A stretch of DNA of 64,000 nt from Nonomuraea pusilla (GTDB taxonomy: Bacteria; Actinomycetota; Actinomycetes; Streptosporangiales; Streptosporangiaceae). The DNA is taken from contig NZ_FOBF01000015.1 in NCBI RefSeq assembly GCF_900109355.1, forward strand, positions 62,001-126,000, in the 5' to 3' direction. Within the stretch, counting starts at the first letter, position 1. Every line of letters begins with the position of its first letter. Below the pieces are notes generated by a model. The model saw only the letters and a list, made by a program, of their open reading frames with translations, was not told where the DNA came from and did not search any database. The position numbers were made by a program, and so were the translations under genes. Shown here piece by piece: positions 1 to 9,432 of this stretch.

Positions 1-5
1 GTGCC

Positions 6-992
6 ATGAGACTTCTCGTGCTGGGCGGCACGGAGTTCGTGGGCCGGGCCTTCGTCTCCGAGGCGCTGGCCCTCGGCTGGGACGTGACGGTGTTCAACCG
101 GGGCAGCCACCCGCCGCCCCCGGGCGTGACGGCGCTCGTCGGCGACAGGTCGCGGCCCGGCGGGCTGGCGGCGATCGAGCGTGGCGAGTGGGACGTCGTC
201 GCCGACACCTGGTCGTGGGCGCCGTCGGCGGTGCGCGACTCGGCGGCGCTGCTGTCCGGCCGCGCGGGCCGCTACGTCTACGTGTCGAGCAGGTCCGTCT
301 ACGCCTACCCGGCGCCGGTCGGCGCCGACGAGAGCGCGCCGGTCGTCGAGGCGTCGCCGGACGACGACGACGCGAGCGACTACGCGAGGAACAAGGCGGG
401 CGCGGAGCTGGGCGCCGTGGCCGCGTTCGGCGACCGGGCGCTGCTGGCCAGGGCGGGGCTGGTCCTGGGCCCGTACGAGAACATCGGACGGCTGCCCTGG
501 TGGCTGACGCGCGTCGCGCGCGGCGGCCCGGTGCTCGCGCCCGGCCCGGAGGAGCTGGACATCCAGTACGTCGACGCCCGCGACCTGGCGGCCTGGTGCC
601 TGCGCGCGGCCGGGCAGGGGCTGGGCGGGCCGTTCGACGTGGTGAGCGGGGCCGGGTTCGCCACGATGGGCGAGCTGCTCCGCGCCTGCGTCGAGGTCAC
701 GGGGTCCGGCGCGGAGCTGCGCTGGACGCCGCCCGAGACGATCCTCGCGGCGGGCGTGGAGCCCTGGATCGACCTGCCCGTGTGGCTGCCGCCGGGCGAG
801 ACCTACGGCCACATCCACGGCGGCGACGTCTCGAAGGCGCTCGCGGCGGGGCTGCGGTGCCGCCCGCTGAAGGAGACGGTGGCCGCCACGTGGGCGTGGC
901 TGCGGAGCCTCGGCGGGCAGGCGCCGCTGCGGCCCGACCGGCCCGCCGTGGGCCTGGACCCGGCCGTGGAGTCGGCCCTCCTCTCCGCCTGA
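6..992 (+). CDS. NAD-dependent epimerase/dehydratase family (atypical SDR) protein
   Basis: A 328-residue Rossmann-fold protein. The N-terminus has the nucleotide-binding motif GGTEFVG (residues 7-13), and a YARNK segment (Y126, K130) fits the SDR YxxxK catalytic pair. The order of the two motifs and the length match atypical short-chain dehydrogenases/epimerases that act on nucleotide sugars or small carbonyl substrates; the substrate cannot be told. The ATG lies 5 bases from the window edge, so the ribosome-binding site and any upstream extension are not visible. It converges on the drug exporter at 1117-2520. The cytosolic oxidoreductase class is secure, the specific function is not. Confidence 0.85.
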   Translation: MRLLVLGGTEFVGRAFVSEALALGWDVTVFNRGSHPPPPGVTALVGDRSRPGGLAAIERGEWDVVADTWSWAPSAVRDSAALLSGRAGRYVYVSSRSVYAYPAPVGADESAPVVEASPDDDDASDYARNKAGAELGAVAAFGDRALLARAGLVLGPYENIGRLPWWLTRVARGGPVLAPGPEELDIQYVDARDLAAWCLRAAGQGLGGPFDVVSGAGFATMGELLRACVEVTGSGAELRWTPPETILAAGVEPWIDLPVWLPPGETYGHIHGGDVSKALAAGLRCRPLKETVAATWAWLRSLGGQAPLRPDRPAVGLDPAVESALLSA

Positions 993-1030
993 CACGCCCT
1001 CAGCCGAACTCCTCCTCAGACGGGCTCCCT

Positions 1031-1068
1031 CTCAGGCAGGCTCGCCCTCACACAGGCTCCTGCCTGAG
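1031..1068. terminator. Inverted repeat between convergent genes, probable bidirectional terminator
   Basis: CTCAGGCAGG at 1031-1040 is perfectly complemented by CCTGCCTGAG at 1059-1068, with an 18-base loop. It lies between the stops of the convergent genes ending at 992 and 1117. No T-run follows, as is common in high-GC actinobacteria. The stem is built from a degenerate direct repeat (GGCTCGCCCTCAGGCAGG-like) that recurs about five times from 1018 to 1130. Confidence 0.55.
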
Positions 1069-1116
1069 GACGAGCTCGCCCTCAGGCAGGCGGGCTCACC
1101 GGCGGAGGGCTCGCCC

Positions 1117-2520
1117 TCAGGCGGGTGGGTCGGCGCGGGAGCGGAGGAGGTCGTACGCGGCGGCGATCAGGGCGGCCAGCACGAAGCCGATCACCACGAG
1201 CAGCCCGTGCCGGAAGGCGTGCGCCCAGCCGCCGCCGAACGAGCCGAAGAAGACCGAGCCGGCCGCGGCGATGCCGATGGCTGAGCCGAGCCGCTGCCCG
1301 GTCTGGAGCACCCCGCCGGCGCTGCCTCCGCCCGCCGGGGGCACCTCCGAGAGCGTGATCGCCTGGTTCGGGGAGATCACCAGGCCGCTGCCGATCCCGG
1401 CGACGAGCAGCGGCAGCGCGGTGGCCGCACCGACGCCGTGGCCGGGCACGAGGGTGGTGGCGCCGATGGTCGCGGCCAGCCCGGCGATGACGGCGGCCAG
1501 CCCGACGGCGACGAGCCGCCGTCCGGCCCGCCAGACGAGCCGGCCGCCCGCGACGGAGGCCACGGCCGAGCCGAGCGCGAACGGGGTGATCGACAACCCG
1601 GCCAGCAGCGGGCTGTAGCCCTCGCCGCTCTGCAGGTACAGCGTGAAGATGAAGAAGATCCCGGTGAATCCGGCGAAGTAGAACAGCGCGATGGCCGACC
1701 CGAGGCTGTAGGAGCGCTTGCGGAACAGCGCGAGGTCCACGACGGGCTCGCGCCGGTAGCTCCGCTCCCACAGGACGAAGCCGCCCAGCACGGCGAACGC
1801 GGCGGGGACGAGCAGCCATTTGGCGTTGCCCGGCCACTGGTGCTGCTGGATGAACGGCAGCAGCAGCGCGGCCACGCCCACGCCGAGCAGGAGCACACCC
1901 ACCGGGTCGACGCTCTCCCTGCGTCCGGCCTCCTGCTGCTGCGCGGGCAGGAACCTGCGGGCGAGCGGCAGCAGCGCGATCCCGATGGGGACGTTCACGA
2001 GGAACACCCAGCGCCAGCCCTGCGCGGGGCCGAACGCGGTGACGAGCGCGCCGCCGATCAGCGGCCCCGCCGCGGTGGACAGCCCGATGGTGGCGCCGAG
2101 CGCGCCGAACGCGCGGCCCCGTTCGCGGCCCTGGAACATCTGCTGGATGAGCCCGGAGACCTGCGGGATGACCAGGCCGGCGGCCAGGCCCTGGAGCAGC
2201 CGCGACACCACGAGCACGCCCATGGTGGGCGCCATGCCGCAGGCGGCGCTGGCGGCGGTGAACAGGGCGACGCCCCAGACGAAGACGGTGCGCCGGCTGC
2301 GCGCGTCGCCGATCCTGCCGGCCGGGACGAGCAGCAGGCCGAACGTCAGGGCGTAGCCGGAGAGCGTCCACTGCAGGCCGTCGGCGCCGGCGTGCAGGCC
2401 GGCGCGGATGGACGGCAGCGCGACGTTGACGATGCTGACGTCGAGTCCGGACATGAACGCCGCCGCCAGGCACACGGCGAGCGCGCGCCTGCGCGTGTCG
2501 ACTCCCGACGTCTGGATCAC
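1117..2520 (-). CDS. MFS drug exporter, DHA2 (EmrB/QacA) family
   Basis: A 467-residue polytopic membrane protein. The first helix carries the DHA2 signature MSGLDVSIVNVALPSI, and the length and spacing fit 14 transmembrane helices. Proteins of this family are proton-driven exporters of drugs or hydrophobic metabolites in the cytoplasmic membrane. A GTG start at 2520 is taken because the hydrophobic segment begins shortly after it. The gene is divergent from the NCS1 permease, and a 27-bp tandem repeat lies just upstream of its start. No TetR or MarR regulator is adjacent, so the substrate and regulation are unknown. Confidence 0.9.
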   Translation of the reverse strand: MIQTSGVDTRRRALAVCLAAAFMSGLDVSIVNVALPSIRAGLHAGADGLQWTLSGYALTFGLLLVPAGRIGDARSRRTVFVWGVALFTAASAACGMAPTMGVLVVSRLLQGLAAGLVIPQVSGLIQQMFQGRERGRAFGALGATIGLSTAAGPLIGGALVTAFGPAQGWRWVFLVNVPIGIALLPLARRFLPAQQQEAGRRESVDPVGVLLLGVGVAALLLPFIQQHQWPGNAKWLLVPAAFAVLGGFVLWERSYRREPVVDLALFRKRSYSLGSAIALFYFAGFTGIFFIFTLYLQSGEGYSPLLAGLSITPFALGSAVASVAGGRLVWRAGRRLVAVGLAAVIAGLAATIGATTLVPGHGVGAATALPLLVAGIGSGLVISPNQAITLSEVPPAGGGSAGGVLQTGQRLGSAIGIAAAGSVFFGSFGGGWAHAFRHGLLVVIGFVLAALIAAAYDLLRSRADPPA

Positions 2521-2533
2521 GGGGCACCTCTCC

Positions 2534-2616
2534 GCGGCCGCCGTGGTCTGGCCGGCGAATGCGGCCGCCGTGGTCTGGCCGGCGAGGGCGGCCGCGGGTG
2601 GGTCTCGCCGGCGGGG
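2534..2616. repeat. Three-copy 27-29 bp tandem repeat in a divergent promoter region
   Basis: Units at 2534-2560, 2561-2587 and 2588-2616 begin GCGGCCG and end GCCGGCGA/GCCGGCGG. The first two units differ only at the last bases; the third is degenerate and 2 bp longer. The array fills the space between the GTG of the DHA2 exporter (2520) and the NCS1 permease start (2688). No gene fits there. It could affect promoter spacing or be neutral replication slippage. Confidence 0.7.
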
Positions 2617-2687
2617 GCGGCCATGACGGAAAAGCTTCCCCCGACCCCCTCTCCAGAACCTACAGAAACGGGTGTAACGTCCCGATC

Positions 2688-4085
2688 ATGGACACAACGG
2701 GCGTCGAGCGGAACGGCATCAACGCCGTCCCGCAGGCCGAGCGGCACGGCAAGCCGGCGGATCTCTTCTGGCCCTGGGCGGGCTCCAACCTGTCGCTCTT
2801 CGGGGTGGCCTTCGGCGTCTACATCGTCGGGCTCGGCCTGGGCGTCGTCCCCGCGATCGCCGCGGGCGCGCTGGGCTACCTGCTGTCGTTCGCGCTGGTG
2901 GGGCTGGTCGCGATCGGCGGCTCGCGCTCGGGCGTGCCGACGATGACGCTGGGCCGCGCGCCGTTCGGCCACCAGGGCAACAAGCTGCCCGCGGCGCTGT
3001 CGTACGTCTCGAACGTCGGCTGGGAGATCGTGCTCGTCACGCTCTCCGCGCAGGGCGGCGCGGCGATCCTCGCGCGGGTCGCGCCCGGCGTCCCGCGCAC
3101 CACGGCCACCGCGGTCTGCTTCGCCGTCGCCGCGCTCGTCACGATCGTGGTCGGCGTGTACGGCCACGGCCTGATCATGCGCGTGCAGCGCTACCTGACG
3201 TACGCGTTCGTGGCGCTGACCGTGATCTACATGGTCCTGATGCTGCCGAAGCTCGGCACCTCGCTGGAGACGACGGCGGGTTGGGGCGGCTGGCTGGGCG
3301 CCGTCATCTTCGCCATGACCCTGCTCGGCCTGGGCTGGGTGAACTGCGGCGCCGACTACTCCCGCTACCTGCCCGCCGACTCCCCGCCCAGGTCGGTGGC
3401 CCTGTGGACGACGCTGGGCGGCGCGCTGCCCCCGATGGCGCTGCTGGTGTTCGGCGTGCTGCTCGCGGGCGGCGACGCCAAGCTGGCCGGGGACGCGGCG
3501 GCCGACCCGGTGGGCGCGCTCGCGACCGCGCTGCCGACCTGGTTCCTGCTGCCGTACCTGCTGACCGCGATCGGCGGGTTCCTGGCCGGGGCGATCATGG
3601 ACATCTACTCGTCAGGGCTGTCGATGCTGGCGCTGGGCGTGCCGGTCAGGCGGCACTACGCGGTGCTGATCGACGGCCTGCTGATGGTGCTCGGCGGCTA
3701 CTACCTGCTGTTCGTCTCCGACAGCTTCTTCGGCACCTTCCAGGCGTTCCTGGCGGTGATCGGCGTCGTCATGGCCGCCTGGGTGGCGATCTTCCTGGTG
3801 GACATGTGGCGGCTGCGCGCGGGCGGCGGCGCCTACGACGAGAGGCTGCTGCGGCCCGGCGCCCCGGCGCTGAACGCGGCCGGGCTGGTCTCGCTGGTCG
3901 TGGCGTCCGTCGTCGGGCTCGGGCTGATCACCTCGGCCGACGAGAACATCGCCGGGTTCGTCGGCTTCCTCATGAGCGACGAGCTGAAGGCGAGCACGTT
4001 CGGCGCGGCCAACATCGGCGTGGTGATCGCGCTGGTGCTGGCCGGGGCGCTCTACTTCGGGCTCACCCTGCGCAGGCGGCGCTGA
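2688..4085 (+). CDS. NCS1-family purine/cytosine/allantoin-type permease
   Basis: A 465-residue membrane protein of the nucleobase:cation symporter-1 family (PF02133). The N-terminal segment LFWPWAGSNLSLFGVAFG, the following GxxxG-rich helices and about 12 hydrophobic stretches fit the family. It would import a nucleobase, hydantoin or thiamine-like compound with Na+ or H+. The ATG at 2688 is preferred over in-frame upstream codons because upstream residues are repeat-derived and lack family character; the ribosome-binding site is weak. No catabolic genes adjoin it, so the substrate is open. It converges with the alkyl-sulfatase-like gene 16 bp downstream. Confidence 0.88.
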   Translation: MDTTGVERNGINAVPQAERHGKPADLFWPWAGSNLSLFGVAFGVYIVGLGLGVVPAIAAGALGYLLSFALVGLVAIGGSRSGVPTMTLGRAPFGHQGNKLPAALSYVSNVGWEIVLVTLSAQGGAAILARVAPGVPRTTATAVCFAVAALVTIVVGVYGHGLIMRVQRYLTYAFVALTVIYMVLMLPKLGTSLETTAGWGGWLGAVIFAMTLLGLGWVNCGADYSRYLPADSPPRSVALWTTLGGALPPMALLVFGVLLAGGDAKLAGDAAADPVGALATALPTWFLLPYLLTAIGGFLAGAIMDIYSSGLSMLALGVPVRRHYAVLIDGLLMVLGGYYLLFVSDSFFGTFQAFLAVIGVVMAAWVAIFLVDMWRLRAGGGAYDERLLRPGAPALNAAGLVSLVVASVVGLGLITSADENIAGFVGFLMSDELKASTFGAANIGVVIALVLAGALYFGLTLRRRR

Positions 4086-4101
4086 CACCCTCCTGGCGGG
4101 G

Positions 4102-5910
4102 TCACGGCGTCACCACCGCGAAGCCGTTCAGCGGCGGGTCGAGCACCGCGACCAGCCGTTTCAGCGCCGTCGTGTCGCCCTCGCGCTCGACCCCCTCGAC
4201 GTTCCTGCCCGCCAGCAGGCCCACGAGCTGGGCCTTGGTCAGCTTCAGCGTGAGGTCGGCGGGCTCGTCCGGCGGGGTGGCCTGGTGGATCAGCGCGCCG
4301 TTGGAGAGCGTGGTGCGGTGCCGCTCCCCCAGGTCCGGCAGGTACCAGTCGACGGACAGCCGTTCGCGCCACGCCCGCGGGCCGTTCACCCTGCTCGCGA
4401 TCAGGTCGAAGACCTGCTCGACGCTCATCGCGGCGAGCACCTCGGTCGGCACCGCGTACGGCGCCGCCGGGGCTATGCCCTCCACCAGTTCCTTCGCGCC
4501 GGTGAGGTAGCAGTCGCGCCAGGCGCCGCTCTCCACGGCGTGGCCGAGCCGGGTGTAGACCTCGGCGAGCAGGTCGCGGGCTTCCTTGTTGCCCTCGTCG
4601 GCGAAGACCGCCTGGTTGAGCAGCTGGGCGGCGAAGCGCAGGTCGCCCGCCTCGGCGTAGCGCCTGGCGTGGGCGACGACGGCGGCGCCGCCTCCGAGGC
4701 ACTCGACGTACCTGGTGGCGCTCTCCCTCGGCGGGTGCTCCCACAGGTGCGCGGGGTTGCCGTCGTACCAGCCGAGGTAGCGCTGGTAGACGGCCTTGAC
4801 GGTGTGGACGGCCGTGCCGTGGAGGCCGCGCGTGCACGCGGCGCGCTCCAGCTCGGGCGGCAGCGGCAGCGCCTCGGCGATCTCGGTGCCGGTGAGCCCG
4901 CTGTTCATCAGGCGCAGCGTCTGGTCGTGCAGGTAGGCGTACAGGTCGCGGTGGGCCGACAGCAGCGCGACGATGCGGTCGCGGCCCCAGGTGGGCCAGT
5001 GGTGGGAGGCGAGCGCCACGTCGGAGCGGCCGGCGAAGAGCGCGGCGGCCTCGTCGAGGTGGCGGGACCAGGCGCGGGCGTCGCCGACGGGCGCGCCGCG
5101 CGGTCCGAGGACGTCGTGCAGGGCGCGGGTGGCGTTGTCGGCCAGGAACAGCGCGGACCGGCCGGGCAGGTGGAGGTTCATCCCGGTGGGCGCCGCGGTG
5201 CCGGGCGTGAGCTGGAAGACGATCCTGACCCCGTCGATCGTCTCCTCCTGGCCGGTACGGTCGACGGCCACGGTGGGCGGGATGAGCGAGACCGTGCCGG
5301 TGGAGAGCGCGAGGCCGAGGCCGGTGCCGATCTGGCCGGAGGGGTCGCGGTCGAGGGCGGTGCCGTTCGCGTAGACGGACCTGCGGGCCGTGGCGGGGCC
5401 GGCGTGGACGTGCTCGGCGATGACGTGCTCCAGGAAGCCGGCCGGGGCCACGATCGGCACGCCGCCGCCGGTGACGCCGCGTACGCCGCCGAAGTGGTCG
5501 ACGTGGGAGTGGGTGTGGACGACGCCGGTGACGGGGCGGGGGCCGCGGTGCGCACGGTAGAGGCCGAGCGCGGCGCGCGCGCACTCGGTCGAGCCCAGCG
5601 GGTCGATCACGACGACGCCCTCGTCGCCCTCGACCAGGGTCATGTTGGCCAGGTCGAGGCCGCGGACCTGGTAGACGCCCTCCGTGACCTCGTACAGGCC
5701 CTGGCGGGAGCAGAGCCGGGCGTGGCGCCAGAGGCCGGGATGGGCGGTGGGCGGGCACTCCTGCCGGAGGAAGGCGTAGGAGTCGGCGTCCCAGATGACG
5801 CGGCCGTCGGCGGTCGTGACGACGCCGGGGGTGAGCGCGGCGACGAAGCCCCGCTCGGCGTCGGCGACGGTGTCGGCGTCGCCCTGGTCGTGAAGTGGAA
5901 GGTTCCGCAT
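4102..5910 (-). CDS. Alkyl/aryl-sulfatase-like metallo-beta-lactamase (BDS1/SdsA1 type)
   Basis: A 602-residue protein. The HxHxDH zinc motif is present as H134, H136, D138, H139 in the segment VHTHSHVDHFGG, followed by further metal-site segments (NLHLPG, LASHHWPTWG). The C-terminal third contains an SCP2-like domain. This is the architecture of type III linear alkylsulfatases, which hydrolyse primary alkyl sulfates such as dodecyl sulfate to the alcohol and sulfate. No signal peptide is evident, unlike several characterised relatives. The ATG at 5910 faces the HAD phosphatase. The enzyme class is firm; the natural substrate may be another sulfate ester. Confidence 0.85.
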   Translation of the reverse strand: MRNLPLHDQGDADTVADAERGFVAALTPGVVTTADGRVIWDADSYAFLRQECPPTAHPGLWRHARLCSRQGLYEVTEGVYQVRGLDLANMTLVEGDEGVVVIDPLGSTECARAALGLYRAHRGPRPVTGVVHTHSHVDHFGGVRGVTGGGVPIVAPAGFLEHVIAEHVHAGPATARRSVYANGTALDRDPSGQIGTGLGLALSTGTVSLIPPTVAVDRTGQEETIDGVRIVFQLTPGTAAPTGMNLHLPGRSALFLADNATRALHDVLGPRGAPVGDARAWSRHLDEAAALFAGRSDVALASHHWPTWGRDRIVALLSAHRDLYAYLHDQTLRLMNSGLTGTEIAEALPLPPELERAACTRGLHGTAVHTVKAVYQRYLGWYDGNPAHLWEHPPRESATRYVECLGGGAAVVAHARRYAEAGDLRFAAQLLNQAVFADEGNKEARDLLAEVYTRLGHAVESGAWRDCYLTGAKELVEGIAPAAPYAVPTEVLAAMSVEQVFDLIASRVNGPRAWRERLSVDWYLPDLGERHRTTLSNGALIHQATPPDEPADLTLKLTKAQLVGLLAGRNVEGVEREGDTTALKRLVAVLDPPLNGFAVVTP

Positions 5911-6062
5911 GCCCGCTCTCCTTCCCGGACATTAAGCGTGAAAAGCCCAACAAACCACAGGAACAGCATGAATCTCGGGCAATACGGACGTGGGGTGGTT
6001 TCTCCCTCGTATCGGGGCATGTGATTGGCTGGACCCCCGGACCTCACCAGGAAGTGATGCCC

Positions 6063-6701
6063 ATGGAAGCCTGCGTGTTCGACCTCGACGGCGTGCTCGT
6101 CGACTCCGAGCCGGTCTGGGAGGAGGTGCGGCGGGAGTTCGTCGCCGAGCACGGCGGTACTTGGCAACCCGACACGCAGTCCAGGCTCATGGGCATGAGC
6201 ACCCCCGAGTGGGCCGCGTACCTGCACGAACTGGGCGTCGCGATGCCGGCCGACCAGATCGCGCGGGCCGTGATCGAGGAGATGGCCGACCGCTACCGGC
6301 TGGAGATGCCCCTCATGCCCGGCGCCCGCGAGACCGTGCGGCGGCTCGCCGCCCACTACACGCTCGGGCTCGCCAGCTCGTCGCCGCACGCGCTCATCGA
6401 CGTCGTCCTGGACGAGTCGGGACTGCGCGAGTACTTCGTCACCACCGTCTCCACCGAGGAGGTGGGCCGCGGCAAGCCCGCCCCCGACGGGTACCTGGAG
6501 GCGGCCCGCCGCCTGGAGATCTACCCCAAGGACTGCGTGGCGATCGAGGACTCCAGCAACGGCCTGCGCTCCGCGTACGCCGCCGGGATGCGGGTGATCG
6601 CGGTGCCCCACCCGCGCTACCCGCCCGCGCCCGACGCGCTCGCCCTCGCCTGGCGCGTCCTGCCCGGCCTCGACGCCCTCACCCCCGACCTCCTGGCCTG
6701 A
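6063..6701 (+). CDS. HAD-superfamily phosphatase (beta-phosphoglucomutase-like)
   Basis: A 212-residue haloacid-dehalogenase fold protein. Motif I is FDLDGVLVDSE at the N-terminus, with the two aspartates that accept phosphate and act as acid/base. Motif II is LASSSPHA, motif III is the lysine in GKPAPDGY, and motif IV is AIEDSSNG. The cap sits between motifs I and II, as in the CbbY/YniC group acting on sugar phosphates such as 2-deoxyglucose 6-phosphate. The ATG at 6063 is chosen over 6057 because AGGAAG at 6049-6054 is then 8 bases upstream. It precedes the PRPP synthetase on the same strand by 66 bp. Confidence 0.88.
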   Translation: MEACVFDLDGVLVDSEPVWEEVRREFVAEHGGTWQPDTQSRLMGMSTPEWAAYLHELGVAMPADQIARAVIEEMADRYRLEMPLMPGARETVRRLAAHYTLGLASSSPHALIDVVLDESGLREYFVTTVSTEEVGRGKPAPDGYLEAARRLEIYPKDCVAIEDSSNGLRSAYAAGMRVIAVPHPRYPPAPDALALAWRVLPGLDALTPDLLA

Positions 6702-6753
6702 GCCGCACCACGCCCACCACCCCCTGCCAAGGTGGTGGCCGGGGCGGCCGGGC

Positions 6754-6759
6754 TATGCT
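6754..6759 (+). promoter_or_regulatory. Candidate -10 box for a leaderless prs transcript
   Basis: TATGCT at 6754-6759 ends 8 bases before the GTG at 6768. A transcript starting 6-8 bases after the box would begin at or next to the start codon. The only purine-rich stretch (GGGAAA) is too close to act as a Shine-Dalgarno site. No convincing -35 box is seen. Confidence 0.4.
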
Positions 6760-6767
6760 CTGGGAAA

Positions 6768-7706
<939 letters not shown>

Positions 7707-7728
7707 GCGTGGAGGCGGACGCCCGCCG

Positions 7729-8544
7729 TCAGTGCAGCCTGACGCGCTGGCCCGTCACGCACCTGGCCTGCTCCGAGGCGAGGAACGTGATCAGGTCGGC
7801 GACGTCCTCGGGCCGGCCGACGTGCCGCAGCGGGCTGTTCGCCACGACCGCGCGCTCCACCTCCTGGTTCACCCAGCCGGTGTCGGTGGCGGCCGGGTAG
7901 ACCATGTTGGCGGTGACGCCGTACTGGCCCAGCTCGTACGCGGCCGACATGGTGTAGTTCTCCTGGGCGGCCTTGGCCGCGCCGTACGAGACCTCGGTGG
8001 GGAAGCCGTCGGGGCCGCCCGAGGTGAGGCCGATGATGCGGCCCCAGCGCGCGCCGCGCTCGATGTGCCGCCTGGCGAACTCGGCGATCAGCAGCGCGGC
8101 GGCGCGGGCGTCCACGGCGAACTGCCGGTCGAACGTCTCGGCGTCCAGCCGCCTGAGCGGGCGGCCGAAGTGATCGTGGTGGCTCGGCGAGAACGTGTCG
8201 CTGAGCCAGCCGCTCGCGTTGTTCACGAGGATCTCCACCGGCCCGAGCGCCTGCTCCGCCTGGTCGAACAGGTCCTCGGGGGCGCCTGGGGCGGTCAGGT
8301 CGGCCTCGGCGGCCACGGCGGTGCCGCCCGCCTCGCGGACGCGCCGCAGCACCTCGTCGGCGCCCGCGCCCCTGGCCCGGTCGTACGCCTCGGGGTAGGC
8401 GCGGTGGTTGACGGCTTCGAGCCGCTTGTAGGTGAGGAAGACGGCTACGCCCTGGGCCGCGAGGGCGACGGCCGTGGCCGCGCCGATGCCGTGGTTGGCG
8501 CCGGTGACCAGCGCGACCCTCCCCCGAAGCTGCGTGTCGATCAT
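7729..8544 (-). CDS. Short-chain dehydrogenase/reductase
   Basis: A 271-residue classical SDR. The cofactor motif TGANHGIG is near the N-terminus, NNAS follows, and SYGAAKAAQE supplies the YxxxK active site. The C-terminal segment CVTGQRVRLH resembles the usual substrate-loop end. Such proteins are NAD(P)-dependent oxidoreductases or 3-oxoacyl reductases. The ATG at 8544 is taken; ATG codons at 8553 and 8556 are also in frame and lack a ribosome-binding site. Its upstream region shares a 38-bp near-duplicate with the start of the neighbouring nucleotidyltransferase. The substrate is unknown. It converges with prs, with 22 bp between the stops. Confidence 0.85.
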   Translation of the reverse strand: MIDTQLRGRVALVTGANHGIGAATAVALAAQGVAVFLTYKRLEAVNHRAYPEAYDRARGAGADEVLRRVREAGGTAVAAEADLTAPGAPEDLFDQAEQALGPVEILVNNASGWLSDTFSPSHHDHFGRPLRRLDAETFDRQFAVDARAAALLIAEFARRHIERGARWGRIIGLTSGGPDGFPTEVSYGAAKAAQENYTMSAAYELGQYGVTANMVYPAATDTGWVNQEVERAVVANSPLRHVGRPEDVADLITFLASEQARCVTGQRVRLH

Positions 8545-8680
8545 AAGAGCCATCATGCACGCGACAACAGAACTCCGCTCGGTCGTTTTCCGAGCAGGCC
8601 GCCGGGGAGTGATCGACGCGACTTCCCCTGAAGGCGCGCGTGGATCATAGTGACCATCATGCACGCGGCGACCGAACTCC
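8539..8680. repeat. Direct near-duplicate of the nucleotidyltransferase gene start
   Basis: 8539-8576 and 8643-8680 match at 31 of 38 positions, including an identical 14-mer CCATCATGCACGCG, 104 bp apart. The second copy contains the start of the nucleotidyltransferase (MHAATEL); the first would encode MHATTEL followed by a short frame. Weaker similarity continues about 25 bp further with a one-base indel. The first copy is therefore a decayed duplicate of the gene's 5' end lying in the divergent promoter region. Confidence 0.65.
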
Positions 8681-9387
8681 TTCTCAGCCGGTTCCTCGAC
8701 GGACTGAAGCCGGCGGTCCCCCTGGTGGCGCTGTGGGCGCACGGCTCGCTCGCGCTGGGCGACTACCGTCCGGGTCGCAGCGACCTGGACCTGATCGCCG
8801 TGCTGGAGACGCCCGTCACGATGGACCAGTGGCGGCGGCTCAAACGCCTGCACCGGTCGCTCGACCCGCCGCTGGCGGAGCGGCTGCACTGCTCGTACCT
8901 GGCGAGGGAGGAGCTGGCCGGGCTCGGCGCCGAGCACGTGACGTGGGCGCACGAGCGGCTCTTCCGCCGCCCGGTCACCGCCGTGACCCGCCGCGAGCTG
9001 CACCTGGGCGGGCTGGAGCTGTACGGGCCGCCGCCCGCCGCCCTGCTGCCGCCGGTGACGGACGACGAGCTGGCCGCGTTCGTCCGCTCGGACCTGCGGG
9101 ACTTCTGGCTGGCCCACACGCGCGCCCGCAGGTACTGGCTGCGGGAGATCTGGGTGGACCTCGGCATGGTGACGGTGGCCAGGGCCGCGGTGACGCTGCG
9201 GGACGGCCGCCTGATCACCAAGCGGGAGGCGCTGGACGTGCTGCCCGAGCTGGACGCGCCCGAGGTCGTCGTGGCCGACGTGCGGGCCCGCAGGTACGGG
9301 GAGGAGCCGCCGAGGCTGAGCAGGTTCCGCAGGGGCACGCTGACGCGCACGTTCATCAGGTCGGCCATCAGGAAGATCCTGACCTGA
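8650..9387 (+). CDS. Nucleotidyltransferase, aminoglycoside adenylyltransferase-like
   Basis: A 245-residue protein with the DNA polymerase beta-type nucleotidyltransferase motif HGSLALGDYRPGRSDLDL, giving GS (32-33) and the metal-binding SDxD (S44, D45, D47). The C-terminal helical half (HTRARRYWLREIWVDLG) resembles the substrate-binding domain of AadA/ANT(3'')-type enzymes. Known relatives adenylylate aminoglycosides, but many actinobacterial homologues have no proven antibiotic substrate. Starts at GTG 8650 and ATG 8659 are both possible and neither has a clear ribosome-binding site. It may be a resistance gene, but this is inference from the fold only. Confidence 0.75.
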   Translation: MTIMHAATELLLSRFLDGLKPAVPLVALWAHGSLALGDYRPGRSDLDLIAVLETPVTMDQWRRLKRLHRSLDPPLAERLHCSYLAREELAGLGAEHVTWAHERLFRRPVTAVTRRELHLGGLELYGPPPAALLPPVTDDELAAFVRSDLRDFWLAHTRARRYWLREIWVDLGMVTVARAAVTLRDGRLITKREALDVLPELDAPEVVVADVRARRYGEEPPRLSRFRRGTLTRTFIRSAIRKILT

Positions 9388-9432
9388 TCCGAGCCCACCG
9401 GCGGGCCGGGACGGCCCTGATCCACTCCGGCG

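Noticed and set aside
8650..9387. Firm call of aminoglycoside resistance
   Set aside because: The fold fits, but many homologues act on other substrates and the sequence alone does not show the aminoglycoside site.
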